Assembly (NCBI GenBank): GCA_024305745.1
Contig: JAHRBS010000006.1
Location: 560,501 to 624,500 of the forward strand
Source: Polyporus tsugae
Lineage: Eukaryota; Basidiomycota; Agaricomycetes; Polyporales; Polyporaceae
Direction of reading: 5' to 3'
DNA: 64,000 nucleotides
Below the pieces are notes generated by a model. It was not told where the DNA came from and ran no database searches. It saw only the letters and a list, made by a program, of their open reading frames with translations. Below are positions 12,511 to 24,949 of the stretch, one piece after another (the first letter of the stretch is position 1; each line of letters opens with the position of its first letter). The position numbers and the translations under genes are program-made.

Positions 12511-13668
12511 CGTTGAATGCTGCCCACTGGTCGCCGTCGGCGGTGGCCACCTCCTCTAGCAATAGCAAGTCTAGCAATCAGTTCAGGAAGTGACTGGGGT
12601 CTTGATAACGTCAGCGGCGGTCACAACATCCTCAAACAAGGACTAACTTCAAGCGCCCAAGGGTTGGTCGACCACCACCATCAACCTCATCCTCTGGATC
12701 CCTCCATGCTGCCTGAGCTCTGAGCCTGCGTAGATTGTTCAAAATGCGGCATACATTCACTCCGTTCACACACGTCGCGGAGACACGGCTACCCGTTACA
12801 GTGAGTCCCCCCGACCGCCAGTTAGCCTTCACCTATTTCCGACTGACGCAAGTGCTCGGTACATTCATCAAGTGATAGAGCATGGTCTCGTGAGCGGAGT
12901 GGGCGGCGCTGCTTCCGGAGGCGGTCATCGGTCCATGGTACCGGCACTCTTGCGTGGGTGGTCTCCCAGGCCCTGACTACCTCGTCAATGATGTGAGAAA
13001 AGGTTGGACAGGCGATATGAAAGCATATAGCAGCTACTTTGAATGGCTGGGACTGGGCTATCATCATTCAATGTGAGTTTTAACGTTCTTTGACCCTTCG
13101 ATGTGCATTGACGGCGCCAGAAAACTTGTATAGTTCCCCGTCATTTTGCCTACTTTTCTCCGTATGCGGGGGAGTTCGCATGCATGTGCCCCAGATCGAT
13201 AACGTCCACTTAGTCATATGGCTCGCTGTAACCACCCGCGACTACCGTGGCATATACGCCCTATCCAACCCACAAAATTTGCACGAGTATGCTTCGGATA
13301 GCGTCCCAGTCGCTTCTGCTGACTGGCTCCTCTTTCGAACCTCTCTTCAGCGCCCGAAACATGGGAAACACTGGGAACGCGAACAAGGCACCATCGTGTT
13401 CCTAATATGGTCCTGGGTCCATCGTGAGTACCAAACTGCATACACGGGGTACCATGTACCGTCGAGTGTGCATGCGTGGTTCATACCGCACCATAGGCGA
13501 CGCTTCATAGCGTTTCGGATGCACTGCAAGTGAGCTTCTCATTCCACCGCCGTATCTCACCCCAAGACGTTGGCAGGCCTATATGAACTCCGACCTCGAT
13601 GCTAAGAGCTCGCTGTCGCCTCACCCAACGGTGCGAAGACAACCCAGGTCGACACCAGCGTTCTCGCC
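12511..13668. other. Intergenic, upstream of protease cluster
   Basis: One 147-codon ORF (13090-13533, plus strand) has no recognisable family features and is probably chance. The region presumably holds the promoter of the first protease gene; no specific element was identified. Confidence 0.4.
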
Positions 13669-15516
13669 ATGCTCTCCGGTCTCCGCCTCGCATCAGCGTT
13701 TCTCGGCGTATTGGCCCTCGGCCTCTGCAGCGAGGCCCTTGTGGTCCGCAAGGCATCCCCTGTGACACTGCCATTCGCACGTCGCTTCAACGTCACCGGG
13801 GCTTCGAAGATCCTCGAGCACGACCAGGCTCGCGCGAAGGCATTCAAGGCTCGTGGGTTGGCGAAGCCCGGGCAACTGTCCCGACGGATCATCAGCAACG
13901 ATCCTGTAACGAACCAGGCGGTCGACTACGTCGCGACGGTGCGCTTGCCTACGATTTCACGTCCATGCATAATGCATCATGGCTGATAGGCTCTCCGTCC
14001 CTAGGTTGGCGTCGGAAGCCCTCCGTCTGACTGTACGTCCTGGTTTTGACCAACGACCGACCTGTGCTAACACAGCGGCTTAGTCACTCTTCTGATTGAT
14101 ACGGGAAGTTCCAACACCTTTGTTGGTGTTACGAAGCCTTTTGAGGCGACGAGCACGACCGTGAACACTAACCAGCTTATGGTAGGCGCAGGATAATTGC
14201 GAATCTTACCTGGGGTTAATGCTGCGACCGTTCTCAGGAAGTCGTTTTCGGCTCCGGGTTTGTCATTGGTATGTACAATCCCCCCTGTCAGCCATTGGTT
14301 CGTTGATTGAGCTGGCTTTGTCAATGTCTAGGCGAGGAGTTCCTCGACCAGGTCACTTTGGCTCCCGGTGTCGTCATTCAGAACCAGTCCTTCGCCGTTG
14401 CGATCGAATCTTCTGGGTTTGAAGGGCTTGACGGGATTATTGGGTACGTATTTCGTGAATTTACATGGTTTCATGTCTGATGAAAGCACCATACTCCCAG
14501 CATTGGCCCCGTCGACTTGACGTGCGGTAAGTTATATATGCGATCCTGAAACCGTTTGGAAGGACGCTCATGCTGTTCGTATCCGCAGGTACCCTGTTCC
14601 CCGACACGTCTGCATGCGTCCCAACGGTCACCGACAACGCGTTCGCGCAAGGCCTGATCGACTCGCACGAGGTCGGCATTTCGTTCGCGCCTACGACTAG
14701 CCTCGAGATTACGAATGGCGAACTCACTTTTGGCGGCATCGACTCGAGCAAGTTTACTGGGCCGCTCAACTTTGTGTACGTCATTTACTAAAATAATCCG
14801 CCACCGTGACCTTACGAGCGTTCATACTGGCTACTACCGCTCTCAGTCCAATTACAACCACCTCGCCAGCCAGCGAGTTCGTTGGTATCGACCAGACCGT
14901 TACTTATGGCACTGCCGGAACGACCGTGCTTGCCTCCACCGCTGGTATCACGGACACTGGTACCACTCTTCTGCTCCTTGCTAGCGGTACGCGATTTTCC
15001 TGTCCTGCGTTCCCGGTCCTACTGATATGCTGCTCCACCAGATGCGCTTGCTACGTACCAAAGCCTCACGGGTGCTGTCTTCGACGACAATGTCGGACTG
15101 TTGAGTCTCACGCCTGAGCAATTTGGCAACCTCGAGAGCTTATTCTTTAACATCGGCGGCGTAAGCAGCGGATATTTTTTCCGCTCCAGACCATTCTCTG
15201 ACACGTCATCTTTGTCCTAGAACACGCTCGAGTTCACCCCAAACGCCCAGGCGTGGCCTCGTGCGGTAAGCAAGCCCCTCTTCGCCATAGGATCCTGCGA
15301 TGGCTTACTCTTGGCTGCGCCTAGCTCAACGCGGCGATTGGCGGCGACGCCAACTCGGTCTTCCTCATTGTAGGCGACCTCGGGAGCGACAGCGGCGAGG
15401 GCTTCGACTTTGTCGACGGCATGACGTTCCTCGAGCGGTTCTACTACGTGTTCGACGCGGGGAACAGCCGAGTCGGCTTCGCCACCACGCAGTTCACGAA
15501 CGCGGAGACAAACTGA
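13669..15516 (+). CDS. Aspartic protease AP1 (pepsin family A1, polyporopepsin-like)
   Basis: Secreted pepsin-type endopeptidase. Eleven exons: 13669-13938, 14005-14032, 14084-14181, 14238-14268, 14332-14443, 14501-14526, 14589-14775, 14847-14986, 15042-15160, 15221-15265, 15325-15516 (415 aa). All phases agree and match AP2 and AP3. It has an N-terminal signal peptide (LRLASAFLGVLALGLCSEA) and a propeptide with PVTLPFARRFNVTG. The two catalytic motifs are DTGSSNTF and DTGTT, and the C-terminal ERFYYVFD region is present. Two active-site neighbours differ from AP2-AP4: the residue after DTGSSNT is Phe rather than Trp, and the flap reads VFGSG instead of xYGSG. It is likely active or altered in specificity. 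It is first of a head-to-tail trio. Confidence 0.92.
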
Positions 15517-16504
15517 AGAGGTTATAGTGATGATGACGATGTGGGGCGCGTTCGCTTTTCGATGCCGTTTCATGGTGCTGGATGTTTGCAAGGTCATGCA
15601 CGATTCACGTTTGTTTCGAGTTCTCGGTCGTTGTCTCATCATCTCTCAAAACACGTTATCTCATTGCCACATGATGTGAGAGCACGAGATGTCGTCTCCA
15701 ACGTGGAGTTGACAATATTAGAGACTCCATTGCGATTCTCCCGTCGGCCTCTTTCGGGTCTTCCTGTGGGACCGCACGAGCTATCCTATCGGAAGCTGGA
15801 TAGATGTCAGCATCATACGCTTTTAAGTGGACGGTGAGATTAACTCCATTCACAAGCATGCTTACGCGACAATGGATCCGCACTCGAGTACGTTCTGCTA
15901 TCTTACTACAATATGCGAGGCTGACGTATGGAGGATCTCGTCGTACAGAAGCCGTTTCGGCCCCCAGATGACGAAGTCGTTATTTTCGTCCGGTGATACC
16001 ATTTCAAGCTTCAGGCTCACCTCTCTTCACACCTTTCTTGCCGCGGCGTGCCGTGGTGATCATTTGGGCTAGTACGAGCAGAGTATGTCTTCCTTTTCTT
16101 CACGCCCCTCTGTTTCTTCACGCACCTTCATATCTCGTTCGACATCTCTTTGCGAGACAGGGAAGAATCGACGTCAATAGCCTGAGTCGGAGCTTCCTCC
16201 CTACCTCGACGCCACCGGTACATCCATCCATAGTTTCTAAGGGGCGACGGCATCAGCGGCATGGTTTCAACCATCTTTGCCAACTTGCTCGGTCTCCAAC
16301 GCGGCTGACTCTTCGGAACGCTACCGCGTCCGCTCGCGGGCGCACTGTTCGCGATCGATCGACGGTGACCGGTCAGCCACTATGAGATAGCCTTGGGTCA
16401 GCCTCTCGCCCTTAAATAGCGGCCACCGTCGCTATCATCTCCCCATTCTCCTCTCACATTCTTTCTACTCGGACCGTTGTCACTCATTACTACTCCCACA
16501 CACC
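15517..16504. other. Intergenic between AP1 and AP2
   Basis: No gene recognised. About 100 bp before the AP2 start there is CTTAAATAG followed by pyrimidine-rich sequence, compatible with a core promoter. Confidence 0.4.
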
Positions 16505-18368
16505 ATGCTCGCTGGTCTTCGCCTCACCTCCATCGTGCTTCTGTCCCTCGCGCTCTTCGCCCACGCGGGTCTCATCAGGCGTAGCACTTCCCCTGTGACC
16601 CTCGCCCTCACGAAGCAGTTCAACCTCACAGGGTCAACGAAGATCATCGACCTCGACCGGGCGCGCGCGAGGGCGCTCAAGGCACGCGCGAACGCCAACT
16701 CGGGTGGGGCCCAGCAGACCGGGAGCTTCAATGTCCCGGCGGTCAACCAGGCTGTCTACTATAGTACAACTGTGAGTAGTGGTTTCTTGTATGTGGGACG
16801 GCGAAGCTGACAAGGCGGATAGGTTGGTATAGGCAACCCGCCGAAGAACTGTGGGTATATCATGACCTTCTGAGCGTGCTGGGACGTTGACAAATTTGCA
16901 CCTACAGTTAATTTGCTCATCGATACCGGGAGCTCGAACACTTGGGTCGGCGCGCAGCCTAACAAGTCCTTCCTACCAACCACTTCTAAGCCTACTGGAG
17001 ACGCCGTGGTAGGTGTAGTTTGGAACTCGGCTTCTCGAGTCTCGAGTATCGTATTGGTAACTCACACTCATTTCTTGGAATGGCCTATAGGAAATCATGT
17101 ATGGTTCTGGTCAATTCGCTGGTACGCCTCCGTCGCATGTTTATACTTCGGGTCATCCCTGATGCTGTGTGACTCTTCAGGGCTGGAATACATGGACACC
17201 GTCCATTTGGGTGACAAAGCCATTGCGAATCAGGGCTTTGGCCGAGCCGTTTTTACCCACGGATTCGGCAACTCGGACATCGATGGGATTCTTGGGTGAG
17301 CTACGCCCTCACTAGACTATCCTGTGCACCGCTAATGATAGACGATTCAGCATTGGTCCAGTTGACTTGACGTGCGGTAAGCTATATATACCATGGCATC
17401 CCGAGTGCCTTGAGAGGATGCTCATTCCGCTCGTATCCACAGGCACCCTGATCACCAACGCGTCCAAGTGCGTCCCAACGGTCACCGACAACGCCTTCCA
17501 GCAAGGCCTGATCGGCGCGCACGAGGTGGGGATTTCGTTCGCCCCTGCGACGAGCCTCGATGCCGCGAACGGCGAGCTCACCTTTGGCGGTATCGACTCG
17601 AGCAAGTTCACCGATGCGCTGACCTATGTGTATGTCCTCCACTAAACTTCGCCGTCTTGCGAGTGTCGATCCTGACTGCTATCACTATGAGTCCAATCAC
17701 GTCCACAAGCCCTGCCAGCCATTATGTTGGCATCGACCAAACCATCTCCTACGGCGACGCTGACAGAATCATCCTTGCCTCCACCGCTGGCATCACAGAC
17801 ACTGGCACAACTCTGCTGCTCATTGCTACCGGTGCGCCAGTCTCCCCATCTCTTCCCTCGTATACGGTCTCGTTAACCAGGTCGTCGGACCAGATGCGTT
17901 CAAGACTTACCAGACTCTCACTGGCGCTGAGCTGGACGAACACACCGGTCTGCTGAGGCTCACCCCAGCGCAATTCGGCAACCTCCGGAGTTTGCTGTTC
18001 ACCATCGGCGGTGTAAGCAGCGAGCACATTTCCTCCTCAACCCTTATCTGACACAGGTTGTCCCTGTACCAGACCCCGTTCGAGTTCACCCCGAATGCAC
18101 AGGCATGGCCTCGTGCGGTAAGCACTTCCAAGCTGTCGGCCTGTGTGATGCTCACTCTTCCCTTCCTTGCGCGCAGCTCAACGCCGACATCGGAGGCTCC
18201 AGGGACTACGTCTACCTCATCGTGGGGGACCTCGGAAGCAACAGCGGCGAGGGCCTCGACTTCATCAACGGCATGTCCTTCCTCGAGCGGTTCTACCACG
18301 TATACGATATAGCGAATAACCACGTCGGGTTCGCGCCGACGTACTTCACTCATGCCGAGACAAATTGA
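16505..18368 (+). CDS. Aspartic protease AP2 (pepsin family A1)
   Basis: Second member of the tandem protease cluster. Exons: 16505-16771, 16823-16850, 16908-17008, 17091-17121, 17181-17295, 17351-17376, 17443-17629, 17692-17831, 17894-18012, 18073-18117, 18177-18368 (416 aa). It has a hydrophobic signal peptide (LLSLALFAHAG), a propeptide with LIRR and FNLTG, catalytic motifs DTGSSNTW and DTGTT, and an active-site flap Tyr in MYGSGQF. All introns are short and at the same places as in AP1 and AP3. This indicates tandem duplication after the intron pattern was set. The protein is expected to be secreted and acid-active, perhaps for nutrient proteolysis. No lesion is seen. Confidence 0.93.
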
Positions 18369-19535
18369 TGGAGGATTGTTTCCGGGTGTATGTGTTCTTC
18401 TCGTATTCACATTCTTGCCTATTTTTCGGCTCTATCCACGCGCGGAGTTGGAAAGGTTTGGGTAACGCTGCCGTGGCATCTCGTTCTCAGCGGCCAGTGG
18501 CAGACCATGGCGCCGGTGGACGGATAGGCTGGTGAGGCCACCGATCTCTCCTACCATACACCCTGTATAATCTGGTGGCAGTGAATATTGTCTTTGTGCA
18601 TACTCAGTCACTGGCAGGTTTGATGTTGCGAGCTCGTGGCGTGGGCCAAGCGGGGAACCTATGGGCGTTTAGATTGCTAAATCGGGTCTGTCACTCCCGG
18701 GCCGTCCTGGACCCCAGCGACCCTTGCCACGTCAACATCGCCCAGTGACCTGGAGATGTAAGTATATCTCCTCTCATCCTCCCTCCGGTCTCTTTCGAGC
18801 AATAGGAATGTATTAGCTGTCCGGTACGAAGCTATAGACGTAAGGATCACCACTTTCTTCCAGTGAACAACAGGACTAATTACGTGTACGAAGAAGTTGT
18901 TTCGACCCAATCTGTGAGCACAGGTACTAACGTCTGATAATCCTACTACTGCAGGATGCGAAACTTACATCTGGAGTGGCTTATCGGACAGAACTAGTTC
19001 CCTCTTCCACGAGGAGAAGCCCGTGTGGCGTCATGTTGTCGAGACAAGCTTCTAAACAGCCTCCGGAGCAACCATGTCTGCTTCCGCAGTCCTTCTTCCA
19101 GTGGAGTCCTGGGATTAAAGTCGCCGGGATGTCTCCTTTCCGTTTTTACGCACACTAATGGACGCCGTTCAACATACCTTGCTAGGCATGGGAGAAGACT
19201 CGTGGAACGGCGTCCTTCCCTACTACCAGGGATCCACCAACCGATCGTTGGCGTGCTGCCAGTGCACAGGTACGGCGACGCTATTGGCATGATCTGAAAC
19301 TCGCTCACTGTCTCTCAGATTCTATTTGAGGCGTGTTCTGGTAGCTATCGGCTGCAAACGCCGGGCTTCTGTGGCGCCATGCAGGCTCCGGAATACCACT
19401 GCGTCGTACGGACGCTATTCTCCAGTCTCTATATGAAGCCCCTTCGCGCCATATCGCCGCTCTACATTCCCTCGCGGCGTAATCTCCGTGGCACCGTCCC
19501 ACCGTCCATCCCTGCCCCTCACACGCGTAGGCACG
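18369..19535. other. Intergenic between AP2 and AP3
   Basis: No gene or repeat recognised; short ORFs only. Confidence 0.4.
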
Positions 19536-21415
19536 ATGCTCGCTGGACTTCGTCTCATCTCCGCTGCGCTCTTGTCCCTCGCGCTCTCCGCAGATGCGGG
19601 TCTCATCAGGCGTGACTCACTCCCCGTGACCCTCCCGTTTGCCAGGCGACTTAACCTCACGGGGACGTCGAAGGTCCTCGAGCTTGACCAAGCTCGCGCG
19701 AAGGCACTTAAGGCACGCGCGAACGGCAACCCGGGCGGATTCAAGCAGACTGCGATCTTCGATGTCCCAGCGATGAACCAGGCCGTCGACTATACGACCA
19801 CTGTGAGCATCCTTTGCTCGTTTCAGGTATGTTCTACGCGACGCTGACCGGAACCGATAGGTTGGTGTAGGGAACCCGCCGAAGAACTGTTGGTACATTG
19901 TGACCTCCTGGGTGGGCTGGGATGCTGACTAGGTTGTGTTTTCAGTTACATTGCTCATCGATACCGGAAGTTCGAACACATGGTTTGGGGCGCAACTTGT
20001 TACCAATCCCTTCGTACCCACGACTTCTGCGCTGACGGGAAACCTTGTGGTAGGTCGCGCTTCTGAACCGGATTCTCGCGTAACTTCGTATGCAATGATT
20101 ACCCGGCGTGGCTCAACAGGAGGTCATGTACGGCTCTGGTTTCTTCGCCGGTACGATTCTATCGCATGTGTTTCCCTTCGATTACTTCTGACGCTCTGCG
20201 CGTACTATTCAGGTCAGGAATTCACAGACACTGTCCATTTGGGCGACCTGGCCATCGAGAATCAGTCTTTTGGTGGAGCGCTTGTTGCCGAGGGATTTGA
20301 CGACGTCGATGGGATTCTAGGGTAAGCCACACCTTCAATGGCGCTGTCATGTGCAGTCGTTCATTGAAAGGGTTTAGGATAGGTCCCGTCGCCCTCACCT
20401 GCGGTACGTGGCACTCATGGATGATTAGGGTAGTTTCATCGTCGGGCTGAAACCATCGCGCAGGCACACTTATCCCTGCGGTCACCGACTGCATCCCGAC
20501 GGTCACCGATAACGCGTTCACGCAGGGCTTGATCTCCGCGCACGAAATCGGCATCTCGTTCGAGCCGACGAGCTCGCTGGACAACGCCAACGGCGAGCTC
20601 ACCTTCGGCGGCATCGACATAACCAAGTTTACTGGGCCCCTCAACTTCGTGTGCGTCTTCTGTTTGCATCGTTGTCGGTCTGTCACCGATTCTAAGCACT
20701 TCCTCTCGAACCTTCGCACAGCCCGATCACGTCAACCGCTCCAGCGAGCTCGTTCGTCGGTATCGACCAGGCTATCACATTCGGCACTGCGGACGGCCTG
20801 ACCGTCCTCGCCTCGACCGCCGGTGTTACCGACACTGGCACCACTCTCCTTCTGATCGCCACCGGTGCGTATGCTACTGAATATTGCACTCAGGCTATGG
20901 TTGTTGCGATGCTAACCGCTTCTCCACAGATGCGTTCGACACTTACCAGAACATCACCGGCGCGACGCTGGACTCTACCACTGGACTCCTTCGTCTGGAT
21001 CCGGACCAGATCGGAAACTTACAGAGTCTGTTCTTCCATATTGGCGACGTGCGTCATGTGTCCTCCCTCGTTTTCTGATACGTCAGAACTGACTGGGCTC
21101 CTCCTGTAGAACGTCCTCGAGTTCACGCCCAACGCCCAGATATGGCCCCGCGCGGTGCGTCACAGTCACATTCATCCCTGCTTACCACAACAGCCAGGTT
21201 CCTGACCTCCACCGCGCCTGCAGCTGAACTCGGCGATCGGCGGCGACGCCGACTCGGTCTTCCTCATCGTGAACGACATCGGCAGCCTCAGTGGTGAGGG
21301 CCTCGACTTCATCGACGGCATGACGTTCCTTGAGCGGTTCTACTACGTGTTCGACATCGCGAACAGCCGCGTCGGCTTCGCGACTACGCCCTTCACCGAT
21401 GCCACGACGAACTAG
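19536..21415 (+). CDS. Aspartic protease AP3 (pepsin family A1)
   Basis: Third tandem protease gene. Exons: 19536-19802, 19861-19888, 19946-20049, 20120-20150, 20213-20321, 20378-20403, 20464-20650, 20722-20864, 20930-21048, 21110-21154, 21224-21415 (416 aa). The start is set at the ATG giving MLAGLRL, as in AP2, rather than an in-frame ATG 16 codons earlier. Signal peptide, LIRR-containing propeptide, DTGSSNTW, flap MYGSGFF and DTGTT are intact. The gene ends 115 bp from the 3' end of the broken NTPase copy C on the opposite strand. The same convergent protease/NTPase pairing occurs at 37-42 kb. Confidence 0.93.
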
Positions 21416-21530
21416 AATGCTTATGTCGAGATGTACAGTCTCTTTGCGTTCTGATGAATACAGCACACATTTCGCGGAACTCTCTCGCCTAACCCACATG
21501 CATTGTCAATGGCACGAAGACAGAAGTAGA

Positions 21531-23494
21531 CTACGTGATTCGCTGCTGGGAACGCGTGTTAGGCCTCTGCGGGCGTGCCACGGCCTTGGGATGGTCGCCC
21601 TTGGGCTTAGAGTCCGGCCGCATTTCGGAACCTGATGATCCATACTTGCATCGCTTTGCTGGCCGCTCGTCCCCGATCTCTTCTCCCCGGCCGAGTCCCG
21701 TCTCGAACGCGTTCTGTTAAGGTCGTTCTCAACGTCGAAGCTTCCCATGGGATAATGGTACACAGTAGGACTCACCAGCAACGCCCTCGCGCTCCTCTTG
21801 AGCGTGGGGCCGAGCCCCAACCAGCCCACTCTCAAACGTGGATCCAAGGCCACGAGCTTCCTCCGCGTAGTCTCGCTCTCCGCCAGATTCCTGGCGCAGT
21901 CGCCGTCCAGAGCAGCGTACACAAAGGACCATCTCACTTCCTCTGGGTGCGGAAGCACCCTGTCGAATACAGCGATGGCGGAGCGAATGGCCGCTTCGTC
22001 GAGCTCGAGAGCGCCGACGGCCATTCGGAGCATGGTCACCCGGGTCTTGCCCTCGCTGATGACGACCGCGTCTAATGCCGTGAACCCCATGCACGGGACG
22101 AGGATGCACTCGTCCTCGAGGGTGATGCCAAGTGGGGGAGCCCTTGGGTCCAGCTTGAAGTCGATCGCCTGGTGAGCGAGCGCAAGGCCCGGCCCAAGGC
22201 GGAACGTGATCATGCCGTGGCTGTCGTCGACGAGGTGGCAGATGCGTCCGGCACCTGTCTCGAGGATGTCCTCGACGAGCAGCGGCTGGTAGAACGTCGC
22301 CGCGAGGGTGGGCACGCGGGCGAGCACGGCCGCCGCGATGCGCGGCGGCGTCCGCGGTCTGAACGCCGAACAGAGGTGGTCGGTGAGTATCTCCCGGAGG
22401 AAGAGCGTCGGGATGGCGTAGTGGAACTCGGGGACGCGTGAGGGGTTGTTCGAGCAGGCGTTATGGAGGACAAGGGTGCCGTCGAGCTCGTCGCCTTCGT
22501 AGAAGACAGGAGGGAGCGGTCGGCGGCCGTCCGTGCTCAAAACATAATTGATGTGGGAGAAAACACGAGCACGGCCTGACTTGCAGAATTCGATCCAGTC
22601 CACTTTAGGCCCGGCTCGCGTCTTGACCATCCCGGCGAGTCGGATGCACTGCCTTGCAGACGGGCCGAGCAGGTCGAAGATCTCGAGAGGAGTGTAGACT
22701 GCCTTTCCGGGTGGTGCCATGCTCGCCCAGCTCGTATGTGTCAACGCTTCCATGGTGCGCCTATGGAACTCTGGTGTCAATGAAAAGAATTACATTCAAC
22801 GTCAACAACGTGCAGTGCTCACTGGAGCGCCTGCATCTCTGTACGCGTCCACACGTCCATCATCCAAAACAAAGCACGGTCCGAACGTTCCGCCCACTGC
22901 CAGTCCGTCCGGTGTATGAGGGACGCAGTCTGGACAAGGACTCCACTTCTGTCCGAGAAGAGACTCGGGGGTGAGTGGAGATTAGCGTTGCAAAGGACCA
23001 AGTACAGTGTATGTTCCGGGACGTCGAACTGGTCCCCATGGCTGAACCAGAACACCTTGAACCCGGTTGCGTCGAAGATGTAGCAGAAATCTTTGTTGTT
23101 GCAGAGCACGACTGGGATACGAGCCTGGAGGGCAGCACCGAGGGCTTAATACAGGAAGAGCGACTTGCCTGCAAGATCCGACCAAATGTAAGGTTACTGA
23201 TGACGAAAAGGAGAATAACACCAACATACCGATCCCGGAAGGGCCAGTCACGACCAGACCCCCTTGATCCATTAGTCCAGCGGTGATGGCCGCATTGCGC
23301 CGCGATATTATGTGCTCCCATATACGGGAGTATTCGTCGCGGACCAGTATAACGTTACGATATGCTAGCCGCGCGACGGCGTGCTCGAGGATGTTTACAC
23401 CTCGGTAGCTTCGGATGAACCTGTTCCCTTGCTTCCAGACCTCATCGTAGAGGGATTTTAAACGCTTGGGCGAGAGAGATATTATGAGATTCAT
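21531..23494 (-). pseudogene. RHS/Crinkler-like P-loop NTPase, copy C (one nonsense codon)
   Basis: Divergent member of the NTPase family also found at 37-40, 50-52, 53-55 and 59 kb. Exons (minus strand): 23494-23230, 23168-22823, 22760-21776, 21713-21531, about 592 codons. The Walker A motif is GPSGIGKS, split by intron 1 as in the paralogs. Shared blocks include TPLEIFDLLGPS, IPTLFLRE, FYQPL and SEGKTRVTMLR. Codon 23148-23146 is TAA where paralogs have the second Tyr of FLYYALG, just after the P-loop, so the product would be cut near residue 95. The Walker B Asp of paralogs (LIDSN) is replaced (LVLCN). The family is linked to transposon-rich loci and to nuclear effector-type proteins; the function here is unknown. 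Confidence 0.8.
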
Positions 23495-23572
23495 CGTGGT
23501 CGAAGAAAGGGAGGGGTCACCACTATGAACGCCTGGGCATGTAAATATATGCGCACTTTAAGCGCCTTATAA

Positions 23573-24946
23573 CTGTTTTCATATTGATACGGAATCGCGT
23601 TTTCGCCATCGCGCCCTAGCCGCCCAGGTCCGGTTGAGGCGAGGGCGCCTATGTCCTTTCTCCGTGGGCGCTCAGTCCCGGTGAGACATCCGACTCGACG
23701 ACGGGTGGGTTACATTGCTAGCTTATGTACAGTAGATGCGTTGTTTCATCAGTTACATAAACCATCCTCTCGCCATCTCCGGTGTGACCTTGTAGCACGC
23801 CTCGCTAATGTCCGAGACAACTAGCTCGTGGTTCGCTCGGCGGAGCTGTGATTTGATAAACCCGAAAGCGAGTTCAATAGGATTTCTGTCGGGGGAGTAC
23901 GGTGGCAGGAAGATAAGCTTGCACACTACAAAGTGATTGTGAGCATTAGTAACAAAATCATTGACATTTTATAACTCACAAGCCTCATCTTCAACCAGTG
24001 CCCGCACGGCTTCTGCGTGATGAATACTACAGTTGTCCAAAATCAACACACTTCGTGGGCCAGGATATGGTGTGGTGAGTGGAATCTATGAAAGAGTTAG
24101 CATGATGTGCATAATTCAGACATATACATGGAGCATACCACAAATTCGCGGAGAGATTCCACAAACCGCTCGCTTGTGACGGAACCCTCGAACACTTTGA
24201 AGGTCACGAGGCCATCAATTGTGAGGATGGGGAGCAATGAATATCGCTGTCCTTGGACAAAGCAGGATCTTTGAACGCAGCGTGAAGCCAGGGGTGCCCA
24301 TCCATGTTTGCGGATTGCTGCCCGTTGATCGACTGCACTTTCATCACCAAACATGAGCATGGATGGGTCAGGGACCTCCAATGCGATGCGGTTCATGAAA
24401 GCAGTGTGCAGAAGGTCGTCTCGCTCAGCTGCCCCCTTCACAACAGCCTTTGATGAGTAGCGGATGCAACGGAGGGTGCAGACAAGTGTGGCGAGGGAGA
24501 TGCGGATGCCAAACGTGCAAGTAAGGTGGTCCTGGATTTCATCGAGGTAGAGGGTAGGCTTCTCATCAAGGAGGGTGCGGATGAATTGGATATGTTCCCC
24601 CGTAAGGACACGGGGGCGGCCGGCTTGTCTCGCGAGGGGGTTTTGAGGTGTGCCATATTGCCAAATGTACGCTAGAGTCTGGTACACCATGCTCTTTGCA
24701 ACACCCAGAATCTTGCAGATTTCCGCAACAGAGCGCCCCTGGTCAAGAAACAAGACGGGTATGCGGGCTTTGAGATCAGTTGATACCTTCCTGCGAGCCA
24801 TTGCAAATCCAGAGGGAGGGACGAGGGAATCGACGACTCGGAACGACCAGTGCGCTTAAGCGCCGATCGCACTGCTCGGCCCGACCGTTGGAATGAGCGC
24901 CCAGGCGGTGCGCGAGAAATGCAATTCCGTATCATTTTGAAAACAG
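23573..24946 (-). mobile_element. Complete Tc1/IS630-type DNA transposon
   Basis: A 1,374 bp element with imperfect terminal inverted repeats. The left end reads CTGTTTTCATATTGATACGG; the right end, read inward, is CTGTTTTCAAAATGATACGG. The match continues through GGAAT and GC. Both ends are flanked by TAA (23570-23572 and 24947-24949), which contains the TA duplication expected for this superfamily. It carries one transposase gene transcribed right to left. It lies about 80 bp upstream of the start of NTPase copy C and would separate that gene from any original promoter. Confidence 0.85.
23753..24801 (-). CDS. Transposase, Tc1/mariner-IS630 superfamily
   Basis: DDE transposase of 313 aa with exons 24801-24139, 24085-23980 and 23925-23753; both introns are 53-54 bp. 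The N-terminus has a helix-turn-helix region (SVAEICKILGVAKSMVYQTL) followed by a second one with GRPRVLT. The catalytic triad is in MLMFGDESAVDQR, SVLILDNCSIHHAE and PPYSPDRNPIE. By my count 35 residues lie between the second Asp and the Glu, close to Tc1/IS630 spacing. With the two introns removed there is no stop or frameshift, so the gene may encode active enzyme. Confidence 0.88.
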
Positions 24947-24949
24947 TAA

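Noticed and set aside
22172..22441. GC-rich plus-strand ORFs opposite NTPase copies (also 50616-51404)
   Set aside because: Antisense shadows of the NTPase coding sequence, rich in Arg and Glu as expected for such shadows.
23146..23148. RIP-type mutation as the cause of NTPase inactivation
   Set aside because: The nonsense change (TAC to TAA) is a transversion, and the other copies are broken by indels or insertion, so no C-to-T signature is seen.
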